Source: Siderastrea radians
Lineage: Eukaryota; Cnidaria; Anthozoa; Scleractinia; Rhizangiidae
Assembly: GCA_964017195.1 (NCBI GenBank)
Contig: OZ024895.1
Span: 10,262,501 to 10,326,500 of the forward strand
Length of the DNA stretch: 64,000 nucleotides
Direction of reading: 5' to 3'
Positions 54,456 through 64,000 of the stretch are shown piece by piece. Position numbers and translations under genes: made by a program. Position 1 is the first letter of the stretch, and each line of letters opens with the position of its first letter. The notes below the pieces were generated by a model. It made no database searches. It was given only the letters and a program-made list of their open reading frames with translations, and was not told the origin of the DNA.

Positions 54456-55346
54456 TCAAATACTTATTTGTGATTTGGATTTATGTTTTTCAATTTCAAG
54501 GTGGCTTTTAAGTATAGCAAAAAAAGCTTCCCAGATATAATCCTCTTCTCTTCGTGACGCAGTATAAATATAATATTTGGCGATGATTAAACAGAGGTTC
54601 AAACCAGGGCGACGAGGAAGATCTTGAGTGAATCCATAGATTATATTCTGTTCTGATAGGGTGATAGAGTCTAAGTGCTTTCTGTTCCACCAGAGAGCAA
54701 ACTGGGTCCAAAAGGTTTGTACAAAAGAGCATGTTACAAAAAGGTGTATCAAGGTTTGTTTCTCGTTGCAAAGATGGCATTTCTCGTGTTGAATAAGTGA
54801 GTCCCTAAAAAGAGTGGCATTAGTGGGTAAAATGTGATGGATAATCTTGAACTGTAAAATAGTGAGTCTGATGTCTTTAGTGACTTTAAAGGGAATGCTA
54901 TACGTAAGTCGTATTGTTTCTTCATCGAAATTAGCCTGTGTCATCCTCTTTTCAGTCGTGGGTTTTTCAAATTTCATTTTTAAGAACATCTGGCTCGCAC
55001 CTTTGCAAGAAATTTTCTTTAGTGATAACTTAGTTGTGCCGTGAATTAAAGAGTTTGTTATAAGTTCGCCTTTTCCTTTTAAATGATTGATCCATTTTTT
55101 AGGGATTGCGTGGCAAAGGCCATAATACTTTAAAAAGTTAGTCTTTATCTGAAACGTAGATGCAAAATCGTTAAAGGTTAAGAAAGAGTCCTCTTTGAAG
55201 ATGTCACCGATTTTAGTGACACCAGCTTCATGCCACTGTTTATAGTAAACTGAGGATCCGTCAATTGTAATGAACCTGTTATTCCATATGATTCCTCTAG
55301 TATTTGCTCTTTGGATTCGGGAGTAGAAACAGTTAGTTTTTGCCAT
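54456..55346 (-). pseudogene. LINE ORF2 C-terminal domain (shifted frame)
   Basis: Continues ORF2 after the frameshift: IIWNNRFITIDGSS, VYYKQWHEAGVTKIGDIFK, ... ILQFKIIHHILPTNATLFRD, CHLCNEKQTLIHLFVTCSFV. The C-x2-C ... H-x4-C knuckle is the conserved nucleic-acid-binding end of Tx1-type LINEs. Ends SKSQISI before TAA at 54456. Together with the main part, the original ORF2 would have about 1,240 codons. Confidence 0.85.
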
Positions 55347-58147
55347 GCTTCTAAGGCTTCTTTGTAAAAGTTCAGCGGTATGTTTACTTTCAGAGACTTC
55401 ATTTCATAGTTGCATTCAAAAAGAAATCGGCCGCCCACGTTGTTTAGGTATGCTAGAGGAATGTGACTCCAACTAGCGTTGTGCGGACTATCATTTAATC
55501 GCTTAATCCATGTGACTTTGAGAGAATTGTTAATGATATCAAAGTCAGGCATATTAAGACCTCCTTTCTCCTTTGGACCTATCATAGCAGTATGCTTGAT
55601 TTTCGCTGTTTTTCTCCAGATGAAAGATTTGATAGTCTGATTAACCGTTTTGACAAAAGAATGTGGAAACGATAGCATAGAAGTGTTGTAGATAAGTTTT
55701 GACAGCGCAAGAGTTTTTAGAATGGTTATACGACCGTATAACGAGAGGTTCCTTGGATACCATATGTTTAGTAGATTTTTCATGGAAGTGAGCTTTTGTT
55801 CGAAATTTTTTTGATGGGAGACTTCGTCGCTATACGTGAAGTGAATTCCAAGTGCGAAACCTGGTTCCGATGGCCATGCAATGTCAAAGTGTTTAGTCTT
55901 TTTATTTCGATTTGCGCCTAACCACATTCCTTCAGTTTTGGTTGTGTTTATTTCGAGACCAGAACACTTCTGGAAGGCGTGAAGCAATTTGAAGAGATTT
56001 TCAGCTGACTGGAGGTCAGCAACAAAGGCGGTTGTGTCGTCTGCGTATTGTGAAACTTTAAATTCTTTGTCAAAAACTATAATTCCATTAATGGTTTTGT
56101 CTTGTCGAATTGCATTAGCTAATATTTCTGCGCAAAGTACAAAAAGTGCGCCGAAAAGCGGGCATCCCTGCCGTACGCCACGTTCGATTTTGAAGAACTC
56201 GGAGGCATATCCGTTGTTCATGACACAACTGGAACAGTTTGTGTAAAAGGTTTTAATCCATTGTTGAATTTCAGGACCGAAATTAAACGCTTCTAGTGTC
56301 TTGAATACGAAGTTCCAATCAAGTGTATCGAATGCTTTTTTAAAGTCGATAAATAATGCTATCCCAGGTATGTTTTCTGACTCTGTTACTTTCATAATAT
56401 CTTGGATGAGCCTGATGTTTTGACCGATATAGCGACCTTTCACGTAACCAGTTTGATCTTCATTTATAAGTTTAGGGAGAACTGTAGCAATTCTATGAGC
56501 CATGGTTTTAGTTGAAATCTTATAATCAACATTAAGTAAAGTGAGAGGTCTCCAATTTTCAAGATAGGATTTGTCTTTTTTCTTTTTCGGTATTACCTTG
56601 ATGATCCCTTGCTTTTGGGTTATGTTCATTTGTCCCCGCTGGAAAGCATAGTTGAAACTCTGTGTCATTTCTTCTCCTAACAAAGACCAAAAGTGTAAAT
56701 AAAATTCCACAGAAAGGCCGTCGCTACCGGGACACTTTCCTTTAGCGCACTCTTTTAGCACATTATAACATTCTTCAGAGCGTAGGGGGTTTTCAAGTTT
56801 ATCTTGCTCAGGTTTGTCAAGTTTGGGCAGATTTGCGTTTAGAAAAAATATATCATTTTGCGTTGTATAACACGGGCTAGCAGTGTAGAGATTTTTGTAG
56901 AAGAGCCTCTGGGATCTCAAGATCTCGTCTGGGTCAGTAATTTCCCTTCCGTCGTATTTTAATTTTGTGATGTGAGTTTTAGAATGTTGCCTCTTTTCTA
57001 AGTTTAAGAAGTACTTAGTGTTTCTTTCACCTTCTTCGTGCCAACGAATTCTGCTTCTTACAATAGCGCCTTTTGTTCTATATTCTGTAATCTTATTCAG
57101 TTCAGCTCGGAGTCGGTATAGTTCTATGATGTTTTCTCTTGATCTGTTTGTTTTGAGTACGTTCATCAAATGATCAATTTTATTTTGTAGTTCTTTTTCT
57201 GCGTTTCTTCGGAATTTATTTTTCCTTTTCGAATACTGGACACAAAAACCCCTCACTTCCATTTTTAGCATGTCCCAGTAAAGACCTTTATCTTCAAGGT
57301 AATTGTGTTTAGCTTTGAACTCTGGGATTTTGGCTTTGAGTTCGGAAGTGAACTTGTCATCTTTTAGTAGCGAGTTATTTATTTTCCAGAAGCCTGGGCC
57401 GCGCTTAGTATATTCCTCGGACTGAAGAACAAAACTAATTGCCGAGTGATCGGAGAAAGTGGGGCTTGTAATATCTGTCTTAAGAAGAGATGAGGAAAGA
57501 TTTTTAGAGACAAGCCAATAATCTAATCGGCATTGAATTTTTAGAGAATGATTGCGCCACGTGAATTGTGATAGATTTGGATGTTGGCTTCTCCAAACAT
57601 CCTGCAATTTATGATTGCTGCATAAACTGTTTATTTCTTTAATTACTGACTTTTTCTTTTCAATAGAGGTGCCGCCGGTTTTGTCTAGCGGTGTTAGTGC
57701 GCAGTTGAGGTCGCCGCCTAAAATAATTTGCAAGTTTGTGTGTTGTTTGAGGGTGTTATTTAGGTTGGAGAAGAAAGTATTTTGTGATGAATTGTCATTT
57801 GGAGCATAAACATTGCATAACAAGAAAGTAGAATCGTGGATAATGATTTCAAGCATCAAGTATCTCCCGTTTTTGTCTGCGATAGTATTATCTACTTGAA
57901 AGTCGAGTTTTGGGTTAAATAAAATCATCACACCCCGGGAATGTCTAGATCCATGGCTGTAATGGATTTTGCCACCCCATTCTGATCTCCATATTTCTTC
58001 TACGCTTTCCGTGGAGTAGGTTTCTTGCAAAAATATGATATCAGCTTTACTATTGTGGGCCCAGCGAAAAACTTGTCTCCTCTTTCGCGCCTGGTTCAAA
58101 CCTCTTGCGTTAATTGACAGAAATGATAATCTAAGTGGCGTTGCCAT
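55300..58147 (-). pseudogene. LINE ORF2: endonuclease and reverse transcriptase, nearly intact
   Basis: About 950 residues open without a stop from MATPLRLSFLSINARGLNQ. The apurinic-type endonuclease occupies about residues 1-240: LQETYS (Glu), GGDLNCAL, CRLDYWLVS and SDHSAI (Asp-His near 232). The reverse transcriptase has KVIPKKKKDKSYLENWRPLT, ALFIDFKKAFDTLDW (about 600), GVRQGCPLFGALFVLCAEIL and QYADDTTAF (about 700). The layout fits the Tx1 branch of L1. A single frameshift near 55310 separates it from its C terminus, so it is classed as a recent pseudogene. Confidence 0.9.
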
Positions 58148-58360
58148 GGCTAGTTTTGAACATTATTGTGCTTTGAAGAGGAGAATGTTTGCGTGTATCA
58201 ATTCTGTTATTATCTGTTTTTAAGCTTATATGCCCTTGATAATAAGTTGGAATGCAAATTTTGAGCATAGTATCCAAGTGCTTGTGACTTTTAGGCGAGC
58301 GAAAACAAAGCGACAAGAAATAACATAAAACACCAAAAAATAAATGAGCACCAAAATTAA

Positions 58361-58790
58361 AGTGCATCTAACCCCAAAATATTTTTTACGCTAATATAAA
58401 TCTTTGCACCTATTTTAAAAACATTTCGCCATTATTAGCAGTTTTTGACTTTTTTATGGGCTTCAAAACTTACGACAAACTAAGCACCATTTGTCGCACG
58501 ACCGAGTTAGAAGGGGCATGGGTCTATTCTTGATTTGACGTCACAAACTGCTTTGCATGCATGTTTACAAAGACTTAAGGAGATGCAAATCAGTTTGTGA
58601 TGTCAAATCCAGAATAGACCCATGCCCTCACTAGCTCGGTCGTGTACCAGATGATGGCTAGATTTCGTAACTTTTACAGCCTATAAAAAGTCAAGACTGA
58701 GGGAGATTTCATAAAAAAAAGGCGTAATGCTTTTCGAACAGGTGCAAAGAGTTATTTTAGCGAAAAAAATATTTTGGGGTTAGGTGCACT
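58361..58790. mobile_element. 430-bp MITE flanked by TTAA
   Basis: TTAA at 58357-58360 and 58791-58794. Inverted ends AGTGCATCTAACCCCAAAAT and ATTTTGGGGTTAGGTGCACT. The interior is also palindromic: TCTATTCTTGATTTGACGTC near 58530 pairs with GATGTCAAATCCAGAATAGA near 58598. TTAA duplication suggests piggyBac-type mobilisation. It sits between LINE ORF1 and ORF2 and therefore postdates the LINE or was carried by its source copy. Confidence 0.75.
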
Positions 58791-59039
58791 TTAAGCTAAA
58801 ACAGCAAACATATAATGGGTACATAGACAACACGAAGAAAAGAAAAATTAAACGAGCCCCTACAGTTGGGCTTAATACGCACTTCTTTGCGTTTCGGCGG
58901 ACTGGATCCAGCAAATAAATAATTGCCTGATTCGCTACGTATTGTAGCGTTCGCCCGACCGCTAAACTCGATTAACAATTACGTTAATTTTGGAAAAAGT
59001 AGGACATGCTAGCGGATTTCAAGTGTTGATAAGTTACTT

Positions 59040-59435
59040 CTAAGGCGAGACTATGGTGTTAGAGTGGTTTAATAGACTTAAGTCAAAGGGTTTGCCAATA
59101 GGCCATAACCTCCCTCTTATATAAAGTTTGTCAGGTTGCGACTTACTGAAAGCTGCTGGGATGTTGTTTCTTCTGGCTGTTTTGAAGGTTTCCGATTTTT
59201 CTATCGCATCAAGCTTTTCAAGTTTAGTCAGGATCGCTTGCAGCTTCCCGTCTAAGGTCTCAGACATTTCGAACACTGACAGCGGGTTCTCTTCACCCTC
59301 GTAGTTGGTTGACGAAGAGTTTTCGTTTCTTGATTTCTTGTTTTCTTGCGTTAGGCGAGGAGGTGACGACGATTCTTCCGAGGATGATGAACGAAATCTT
59401 TTTTTTTCTATTAGTTTCCGCCAAGTTTCGGCCAT
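59040..59435 (-). pseudogene. LINE ORF1 (N-terminal part)
   Basis: Starts MAETWRKLIEKKRFRSSSSE, Ser-rich then basic, followed by LDGKLQAILTKLEKLDAIEK, a predicted coiled coil as in L1-type ORF1 chaperones, and NNIPAAFSKSQPDKLYIRGR. It ends after 132 codons, shorter than typical ORF1 proteins, and the region between it and ORF2 is degraded and holds a MITE. The longer reading frame upstream of this ATG runs into Ngaro sequence and is incidental. Confidence 0.55.
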
Positions 59436-59528
59436 AAAGAGCCGGTGAAAAATAAAAGTTTTGCGGTCGTTCGCGAAACGCGTCTTTACGCGGCCATTGT
59501 TCGTCCCAGTCTCCGCCGCAGCCACTTT

Positions 59529-60473
59529 CGTTCGCCCCTAAGATAGCCATAATGGGCTTGATTAAAAGAACATTGTTGCCGTTGAAAATCGCGATATTGG
59601 CGCCTTAGGATGCCCGTAGAGAGTACGGCTCTCTAAATGAAACAACGAGTCGCCCCACTTGAGGAGACCTCGCTCAATTTCCAGGAGAACAGCCCCGTGA
59701 AAACTGAGTACGGCTTACCACTTGTACTGCTGGGCGAAATACATGAGGGACACCAAATGCTGAAGCCGAGTGGAGTGCTCCATCTCCACAATGTCAGGGG
59801 ATTGAATGATTTGTCCGTAACCTGCAACGAACTCCTCTAACGTCAGCTCATCATATTTAATATCACGGCGAGCATTCGTGAGACTGAGGAAGCTATGCGG
59901 CCATAACGGGGGATAAAGGACGGTAGTCGTAATTTTGGACTCCTTGCCAGACTTCAAAGACTTACCACCACCATTTGTCGCACTTTTGTCTTTAGCGCGG
60001 ACGCGCGCGGACGCCTCAACATCGTCATGGTCCGAGTCACTCTCACTGGAGTCCACCAACCCAAGCTGAGCGACAAGTCGATCGGCTTGTTGTGACAAGT
60101 CTTGCATTGCGCGCAACTCCGGCAAAGTAACTCCCGAAGCTGTCGCACCGCCAGGGCTCGTAGTTGGAACGGGAACCTCGTTAATCGGCGACTGGTTAGT
60201 AAGTAGGGCACGCAGCTGCTGATTGTCAGCCTGGACTTCCTTTAGTCCAGTGGTAAGCGATGCTACCGCCCCTACCAAAGAAGCGAGAGTGGCTTCTATA
60301 GATTCTTTTGGTCCATCTTCAACTGGCCTGGACTGCGAAGGAGGGGCGGTGTCTTCTTCAAAAAAAGAGACATCAGCACTTTGTTCTGGCCCAGTGCAAC
60401 CTTTTCCCGGCTTTCCAAATGTATGTTCCGAGAGTGGCGTCTTGTAGCCAGAACAACGACGAGTTCTACCCAT
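59529..60473 (-). pseudogene. Ngaro gag-like protein
   Basis: Starts MGRTRRCSGYKTPLSEHTFG and has a coiled-coil-like stretch (LASLVGAVASLTTGLKEVQA), an acidic Ser/Asp run (SSESDSDHDD), and the conserved ARRDIKYDELTLEEFVAGYG then MEHSTRLQHLVSLMYFAQQY. A TAA follows Lys-Trp at 59715. The frame then continues AVLSFHGAVLLEIERGLLKW to a second stop, after which a shifted frame gives a Cys-rich tail (CSFNQAHYGYLRGERKW). Presumed nucleic-acid-binding capsid-like protein. Confidence 0.75.
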
Positions 60474-60479
60474 AATTAA

Positions 60480-60656
60480 CAGAGAAAAATAAAAAAAATA
60501 TCACGAGGTAGAAACCCGATGTGACCGCTACGAGAGTGATAGAAACTGAAATACAATACGACATACAATCTAAATTAAGTAACTCCTATGACTGAGGGGG
60601 TGTGTCGCGTGCGGTTGCCAATTGATCCCTTTGAGCGGAAGCGCCCAAAGGAAAAC
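60480..60656 (-). repeat. Ngaro 5' terminal repeat A1
   Basis: Matches A2 at both ends but contains an additional segment (about 60549-60632, ACAATACGACATACAATC to TTGATCCCTTTGA) missing from A2. It marks the 5' end of the element on the minus strand. Confidence 0.7.
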
Positions 60657-60660
60657 AATT

Positions 60661-61588
60661 AAATAACTGTAAGATTAAGTTGTCTACCAAAACAGCGTCA
60701 CTTCATTCTTCCCCCTTTTTTGAGATTAATACTCAGTTTGTTTTCGCAAAAACAACTAGTTAGGCTAAAATTCCAAAACACATTTTTTTGGCCAAATTTA
60801 TGTCGATTAAAACTTGGCGGAAAATGGCCAAATCATTGCTTGTAATAAAATCCGTACATCGACAGCCTGGAACGGGATTGTGATTGTGCATTCGATCAAC
60901 TTATCAAGAAGTACTGGTTTCTTTTAGTAGTTTATGGATCATCGGGAACTGGAAGTACCTTTAGTTTTTGAATCTACAGTCTTGTGGACAATTTTCTGTC
61001 AGGATGCTAGAAATGGTTCATAGAGGCCAGTGACTATAATAAGTCAATGATTCTCAAGAGTAAATCTATGTGGTACTAGTATGATAGCTGTCATGTGCTT
61101 CAACTGAAATCACAGTAAAGGCTTCTGAAATGTGAACTGCGAGTATACCCTGGATTCTTTCATATTATCAGGTACGACACTGAATGTTTTAATACATCGT
61201 TTTTTTTTTTCCACTGTTAAATTTCATGTCACTTGAACTTTTTTGTTTGCTTGTGATTTGAACACAAGTTTAAATATCTGCGTTAATTTAACAGCTGCGC
61301 TAACCTGCATGATATGTAATAATGGTTTATCACTGCTTCTGGCTTTGGAATAAAGATACCCGGTGACATAGTGCACTTCTAATTTTGTAACTAATGTTTT
61401 AAATAGTGTATGTGTCTGGAGGGATACAATTTCTTTTGTGTTACAAATAACTATTTTATTTATCTGTTAACTCTTTCCTTTACTCCAGGATGAACGTCTT
61501 TTTCTTTAACCAGAAATTTCTTTGCACCTTGTTTCATGAAGCCATTCGATTTCATAAGATGCACATGCAGTAATCACCGGCATAATAA
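60661..61588. other. Intron between the Ngaro element and the Ig6 unit; no gene seen
   Basis: AT-rich sequence with no recognised exon, element end or RNA gene. A T-run lies at 61199-61210. Confidence 0.35.
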
Positions 61589-61669
61589 GTTCTGCAAGTA
61601 GCGGTTTTGCATTTATTTTTATTCTAAAAAAGATTCTTGTTCACCATTATGTTTGGTTGTCTTTTGTAG

Positions 61670-61924
61670 TCCCCCCTGACTTCATCACCAAGCCGTTATC
61701 TCAAAAAGTTGTTGAGGGCAATGGAGTCACCCTTTTTTGTAATGCAACTGGCAATCCACAACCCAGCATTACTTGGACTAAACAAGGAAACAACACTGTA
61801 CTCTCTTCGTCTGAGACTCTTACTCTGACAAACCTGACGAGAGAAGATAATGGAGCAGTGTACATATGTAAGGTGCAAAATAGTCTTGGATCAGACGAAG
61901 CTAATGCCACGATAACTGTGTTTT
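61670..61924 (+). CDS. Ig domain 6 exon (mosaic duplicate)
   Basis: This 255-bp phase 1-1 exon has acceptor TTTTGTAG and a GTGAGT donor at 61925. It encodes an I-set domain with VTLFCNATGNPQPSITW and DNGAVYICKVQNSLGSDEA. The 5' part (PPDFITKPLSQKVVE) matches the Ig5/Ig7 type, while the 3' part (KVQNSLGSDEA) matches Ig4, so the exon looks like a product of unequal crossover or gene conversion. The Ig7 copy lies 752 bp downstream. Confidence 0.88.
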
Positions 61925-62421
61925 GTGAGTAGAGCTGACTGAATTTTTATATCATAAGTAGCAGCAGGGCATATTTTAGTCGCTTTCATGTCTGTGATCT
62001 TCATGCATGTATTATTGAACACCAAATAATTGTTATAACTTTGTTTAAGTCGCGTTATCTATGCTTGTGTTAATACGTCTGTTTGCTCTTGGAAAATGAC
62101 AGAATTCTTTGTGTTTTTCTTTTTACCTTTACGTTTTCCTTGAGTTTTGCAGATATAATTTTTTTATGTGCTCTGTTTGCTAAGAGCGGCTATCTTTTTT
62201 GGGGGGAGGGGGGTGGGGCTGGGGTGTTGGAACTGAATTGTTTTATCCAGATGAACTTGTTTCAAGGTCAGAAACATGAAGTGCTTGATCTTGGACTCTT
62301 TTTGTTCATGATGCCTGTGGGCCTTTCTAATCAAAGATCAGTTCTGCAAGTAGCGGTTTTGCATTTATTTTTATTCTAAAAAAGATTCTTGTTCACCATC
62401 ATGTTTGGTTGTCTTTTGTAG

Positions 62422-62676
62422 TCCCCCCTGACTTCATCACCAAGCCGTTATCTCAAAAAGTTGTTGAGAGTCATGGCGCCACCCTGTTTTGCAATGCCAC
62501 TGGCAATCCCCAACCCAACATTACATGGACTAAACAAGGAAACAACACTGTTCTCCCTTCATCTGAGACTCTTACTCTGACAAACCTGACGAGAGAAGAT
62601 AATGGAACGGTGTACATATGTAAAGCGCAAAACAATGTCGGGTCACAAGAAGCTACAGCTACGATTACTGTCTTGT
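62422..62676 (+). CDS. Ig domain 7 exon
   Basis: This 255-bp phase 1-1 exon has acceptor TTTTGTAG and a GTGAGT donor at 62677. It encodes PPDFITKPLSQKVVES, ATLFCNATGNPQPNITW and DNGTVYICKAQNNVGSQEA, almost identical to the Ig5 exon at 42543. It is the last exon of the gene visible here. The phase-1 donor shows that further coding exons must follow beyond the window. Confidence 0.88.
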
Positions 62677-63716
62677 GTGAGTAAATTGATTGAATTTTTG
62701 TATATAATAAATGGCAACAGGGTATATTTTAGTCGCTTTCATTTCTGTGATCCTTTGCAGGTACTATTGAATACCAAATAATTGTTGTAACTTTGTTTCA
62801 GTCGCCTTATCTATGCTTGTGTTGAAACGTCTGTTCTGGAAAATGACTTATTAATTGTATGTTTTCCTTGAGTTTTGCGTTTATAATTTTTGTCCACTCA
62901 ACCGCGTGGCACTAAATTTTTGTGGGTTTTAAATTTTGCGATTTTTTTTTCACGATTCGCCAGAAAAGTTACCGCAACAATTTTCCTCGCATAATTTACT
63001 CCACTGTCGAAATGGTATACAAACATCACTTTTTACACGTAATGTAAAATCGTTCACGAACAAACGAAAATTAAAAATATAATTCGTAAATAAAACAGTA
63101 CACTACAAGTATTTAGCAGCTAAAAGCCTTATTGAAAAAGATTGTCTGAAGGTACTCCTCATTGATTTTAACTCATTAACGTGTTTTACATCTGCATGTT
63201 TTTGCACGTGTATTTCGATTTGCAGGTGATCACATAATTGAACACATCTTCCTGAAAATAGCAAAAATTAACCCCCAGCAAGAAAAAAAACGAGTTTCCT
63301 CAATCACAACAATTAGTTCCTGCGAAACACAAAAAATCGCCAATCCGCAAAATTAAACTCCTACAAAAATTTGGTGCCATACGGTATCTGCTAAGAGGGG
63401 GGGGGGGGGAGGGCTGGAACTGAATTGTTTTATCCAGGTTTTGTTAAACCTCTCTTAACTTTGTTGAAATAACCAGGCCCTATAGGAGTCTGGATTTCTA
63501 ATTCTAATGGTAACGAATTAAAATAGAGAACAGCCCAAAAATAAATGTAAATTTTTTTTAAACAAAAACTGATGAAAGGTACCTAGAATGTATCTCTAGA
63601 TTAAGCTACGTTTCCTGAGCTCTTCTTGGGTAAATAAACTATGTCTGTGTCTATAAGAAAGATAACCACAGTTTTTAATCTGTAAAACATGCTTTAGTCG
63701 GACTCACAAATTAAAA

Positions 63717-63932
63717 TTACAGTAACACTTGAATTAAAAATAGAAGCAAAAAATAGAAGCTTTGGCAGCCAAACTCCACTTTCATCTGTGGCAGCTGGAC
63801 AGATGATTGCTTGTTCCTTGTGTGGAAGGCATGGCTTGTTCTCACAAAATAGTTCCTGAAAGGCGCATACACGTTGCCATGGAGATAATCAAACACGAAC
63901 AAACGAGCTTTCCTCTTCAAAATACTATCCAC
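63717..63932 (-). pseudogene. LINE C-terminal relic (copy B)
   Basis: Same relic as at 50131-50346 with seven amino-acid differences (for example APFRNYFVRTSHAFH). It supports the order: LINE insertion, then segmental duplication. Confidence 0.65.
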
Positions 63933-64000
63933 TGATGGAATGTGAAGATCAGTAATGTAATCAGCGATTTTTAAGTTTTATTTTTTAGACTTTTGACGTT

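Larger units (their letters stand above)
54097..59514 (-). mobile_element. L1-Tx1-like LINE inserted in the Ngaro element
   Basis: A 14-bp duplication GCCGCAGCCACTTT flanks it at 54083-54096 and 59515-59528. The 3' end (left on the plus strand) carries a T-rich/TA tract, the complement of an A-rich tail. It has ORF1, then a MITE, then ORF2 with endonuclease and reverse transcriptase. The near-intact ORF2 and exact target duplication suggest a young insertion. Confidence 0.9.
50665..60660 (-). mobile_element. Ngaro-type tyrosine-recombinase retrotransposon, split by a LINE
   Basis: Reading on the minus strand: terminal repeat A1 (60656-60480), gag-like ORF, [LINE insertion], reverse transcriptase, RNase H, tyrosine recombinase, then B1 (51041-50917), A2 (50916-50790) and B2 (50789-50665). 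This A1-ORFs-B1-A2-B2 split direct repeat layout, together with a tyrosine recombinase in place of an integrase, identifies the Ngaro group of DIRS-like elements. Frameshifts in gag, RT/RNase H and recombinase make it inactive. Without the LINE it would be about 4.6 kb. Confidence 0.85.
18060..62676 (+). other. Host Ig-superfamily gene, 5' part (runs off the right edge)
   Basis: The only supported host gene. It comprises a signal-peptide exon and seven Ig-domain exons joined by phase-1 GT-AG introns, so the whole chain stays in frame: SP, Ig1 (no cysteines), Ig2, Ig3, Ig4, Ig5, Ig6, Ig7. Introns of 0.1-18.9 kb are swollen by transposons. Codons split across exon joins read E, F, N, C, F, F, F. 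No transmembrane or cytoplasmic exon is visible, so the C-terminal part must lie beyond 64000. The architecture resembles invertebrate hemicentin-like, CEACAM-like or allorecognition-type Ig receptors. Function in adhesion or recognition is an inference; no orthologue is named. Exon skipping would always preserve frame. Confidence 0.85.
61589..64000 (+). repeat. Segmental duplication, copy B (lacks the Penelope insertion)
   Basis: This is the paralogue of 42461-50412. It contains two tandem Ig units starting at 61589 and 62341 (752 bp apart), then intron sequence that passes straight through the position where copy A holds the Penelope-like element (around 63060-63075), then the same LINE relic. 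It continues past the window edge. 62677-64000 holds no other gene visible here. Confidence 0.75.

Noticed and set aside
59436..59550. Upstream extension of LINE ORF1 (MAAAETGTNNG...).
   Set aside because: It crosses the target duplication into Ngaro sequence, so it is a chance fusion frame; the internal Met at 59435 is the better start.

Overview
The window looks like nuclear DNA of an anthozoan cnidarian, most likely a stony coral or close relative. This is inferred from the style of the immunoglobulin exons, GT-AG phase-1 introns, AT-rich introns, and the mix of Penelope-like, Ngaro, hAT, Helitron, L1-Tx1 and CR1-like non-LTR elements. No species-level marker was seen, so the organism call is an inference.

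Only one host gene can be supported: a + strand immunoglobulin-superfamily gene that starts at 18073 and runs off the right edge. It has a signal-peptide exon (18060-18130) and seven Ig-domain exons (18229-18558, 27714-27956, 34069-34338, 41784-42038, 42543-42797, 61670-61924, 62422-62676). Every internal exon is bounded by phase-1 introns, so each is a symmetric 1-1 domain cassette. The first Ig domain lacks both canonical cysteines. The last four exons are recent tandem duplicates. No transmembrane or cytoplasmic exon lies in the window. The product is predicted to be a secreted or cell-surface adhesion or recognition protein.

Nearly everything else is mobile or repetitive DNA, much of it inside this gene's introns.
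- 1-6.3 kb: a repeat family with GGAGCTCCGC ends, a TTA-flanked MITE and two palindromic arrays.
- 6.8-10.9 kb: dispersed repeats, a tRNA-Arg-like SINE head, and a 229-bp tandem array split by a hAT derivative.
- 14.8-16.8 kb: Penelope-like remnants, including an inverted pair with hammerhead-like motifs.
- 20.5-25.6 kb: a CR1-like reverse transcriptase fragment, a Helitron remnant, and a hAT element with a perfect 8-bp target duplication.
- 28.0-33.9 kb: a 1-kb CCTT/GCTT array, then a stack of truncated non-LTR elements punctuated by TTCA and TC arrays.
- 35.2-39.8 kb: a palindromic MITE, a 1.34-kb element with hairpin ends, and a 3-kb hAT element flanked by a 5-bp repeat.
- 43.2-48.9 kb: an inverted Penelope-like pair carrying two nested elements. 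The paralogous block at 61.6-64.0 kb preserves the empty site.
- 50.7-60.7 kb: an Ngaro-type tyrosine-recombinase retrotransposon on the - strand, split by a nearly intact 5.4-kb L1-Tx1-like LINE that itself carries a TTAA MITE.

Coding relics are annotated with their visible frame breaks. All functional statements rest on motif reading by eye; no database search was possible.
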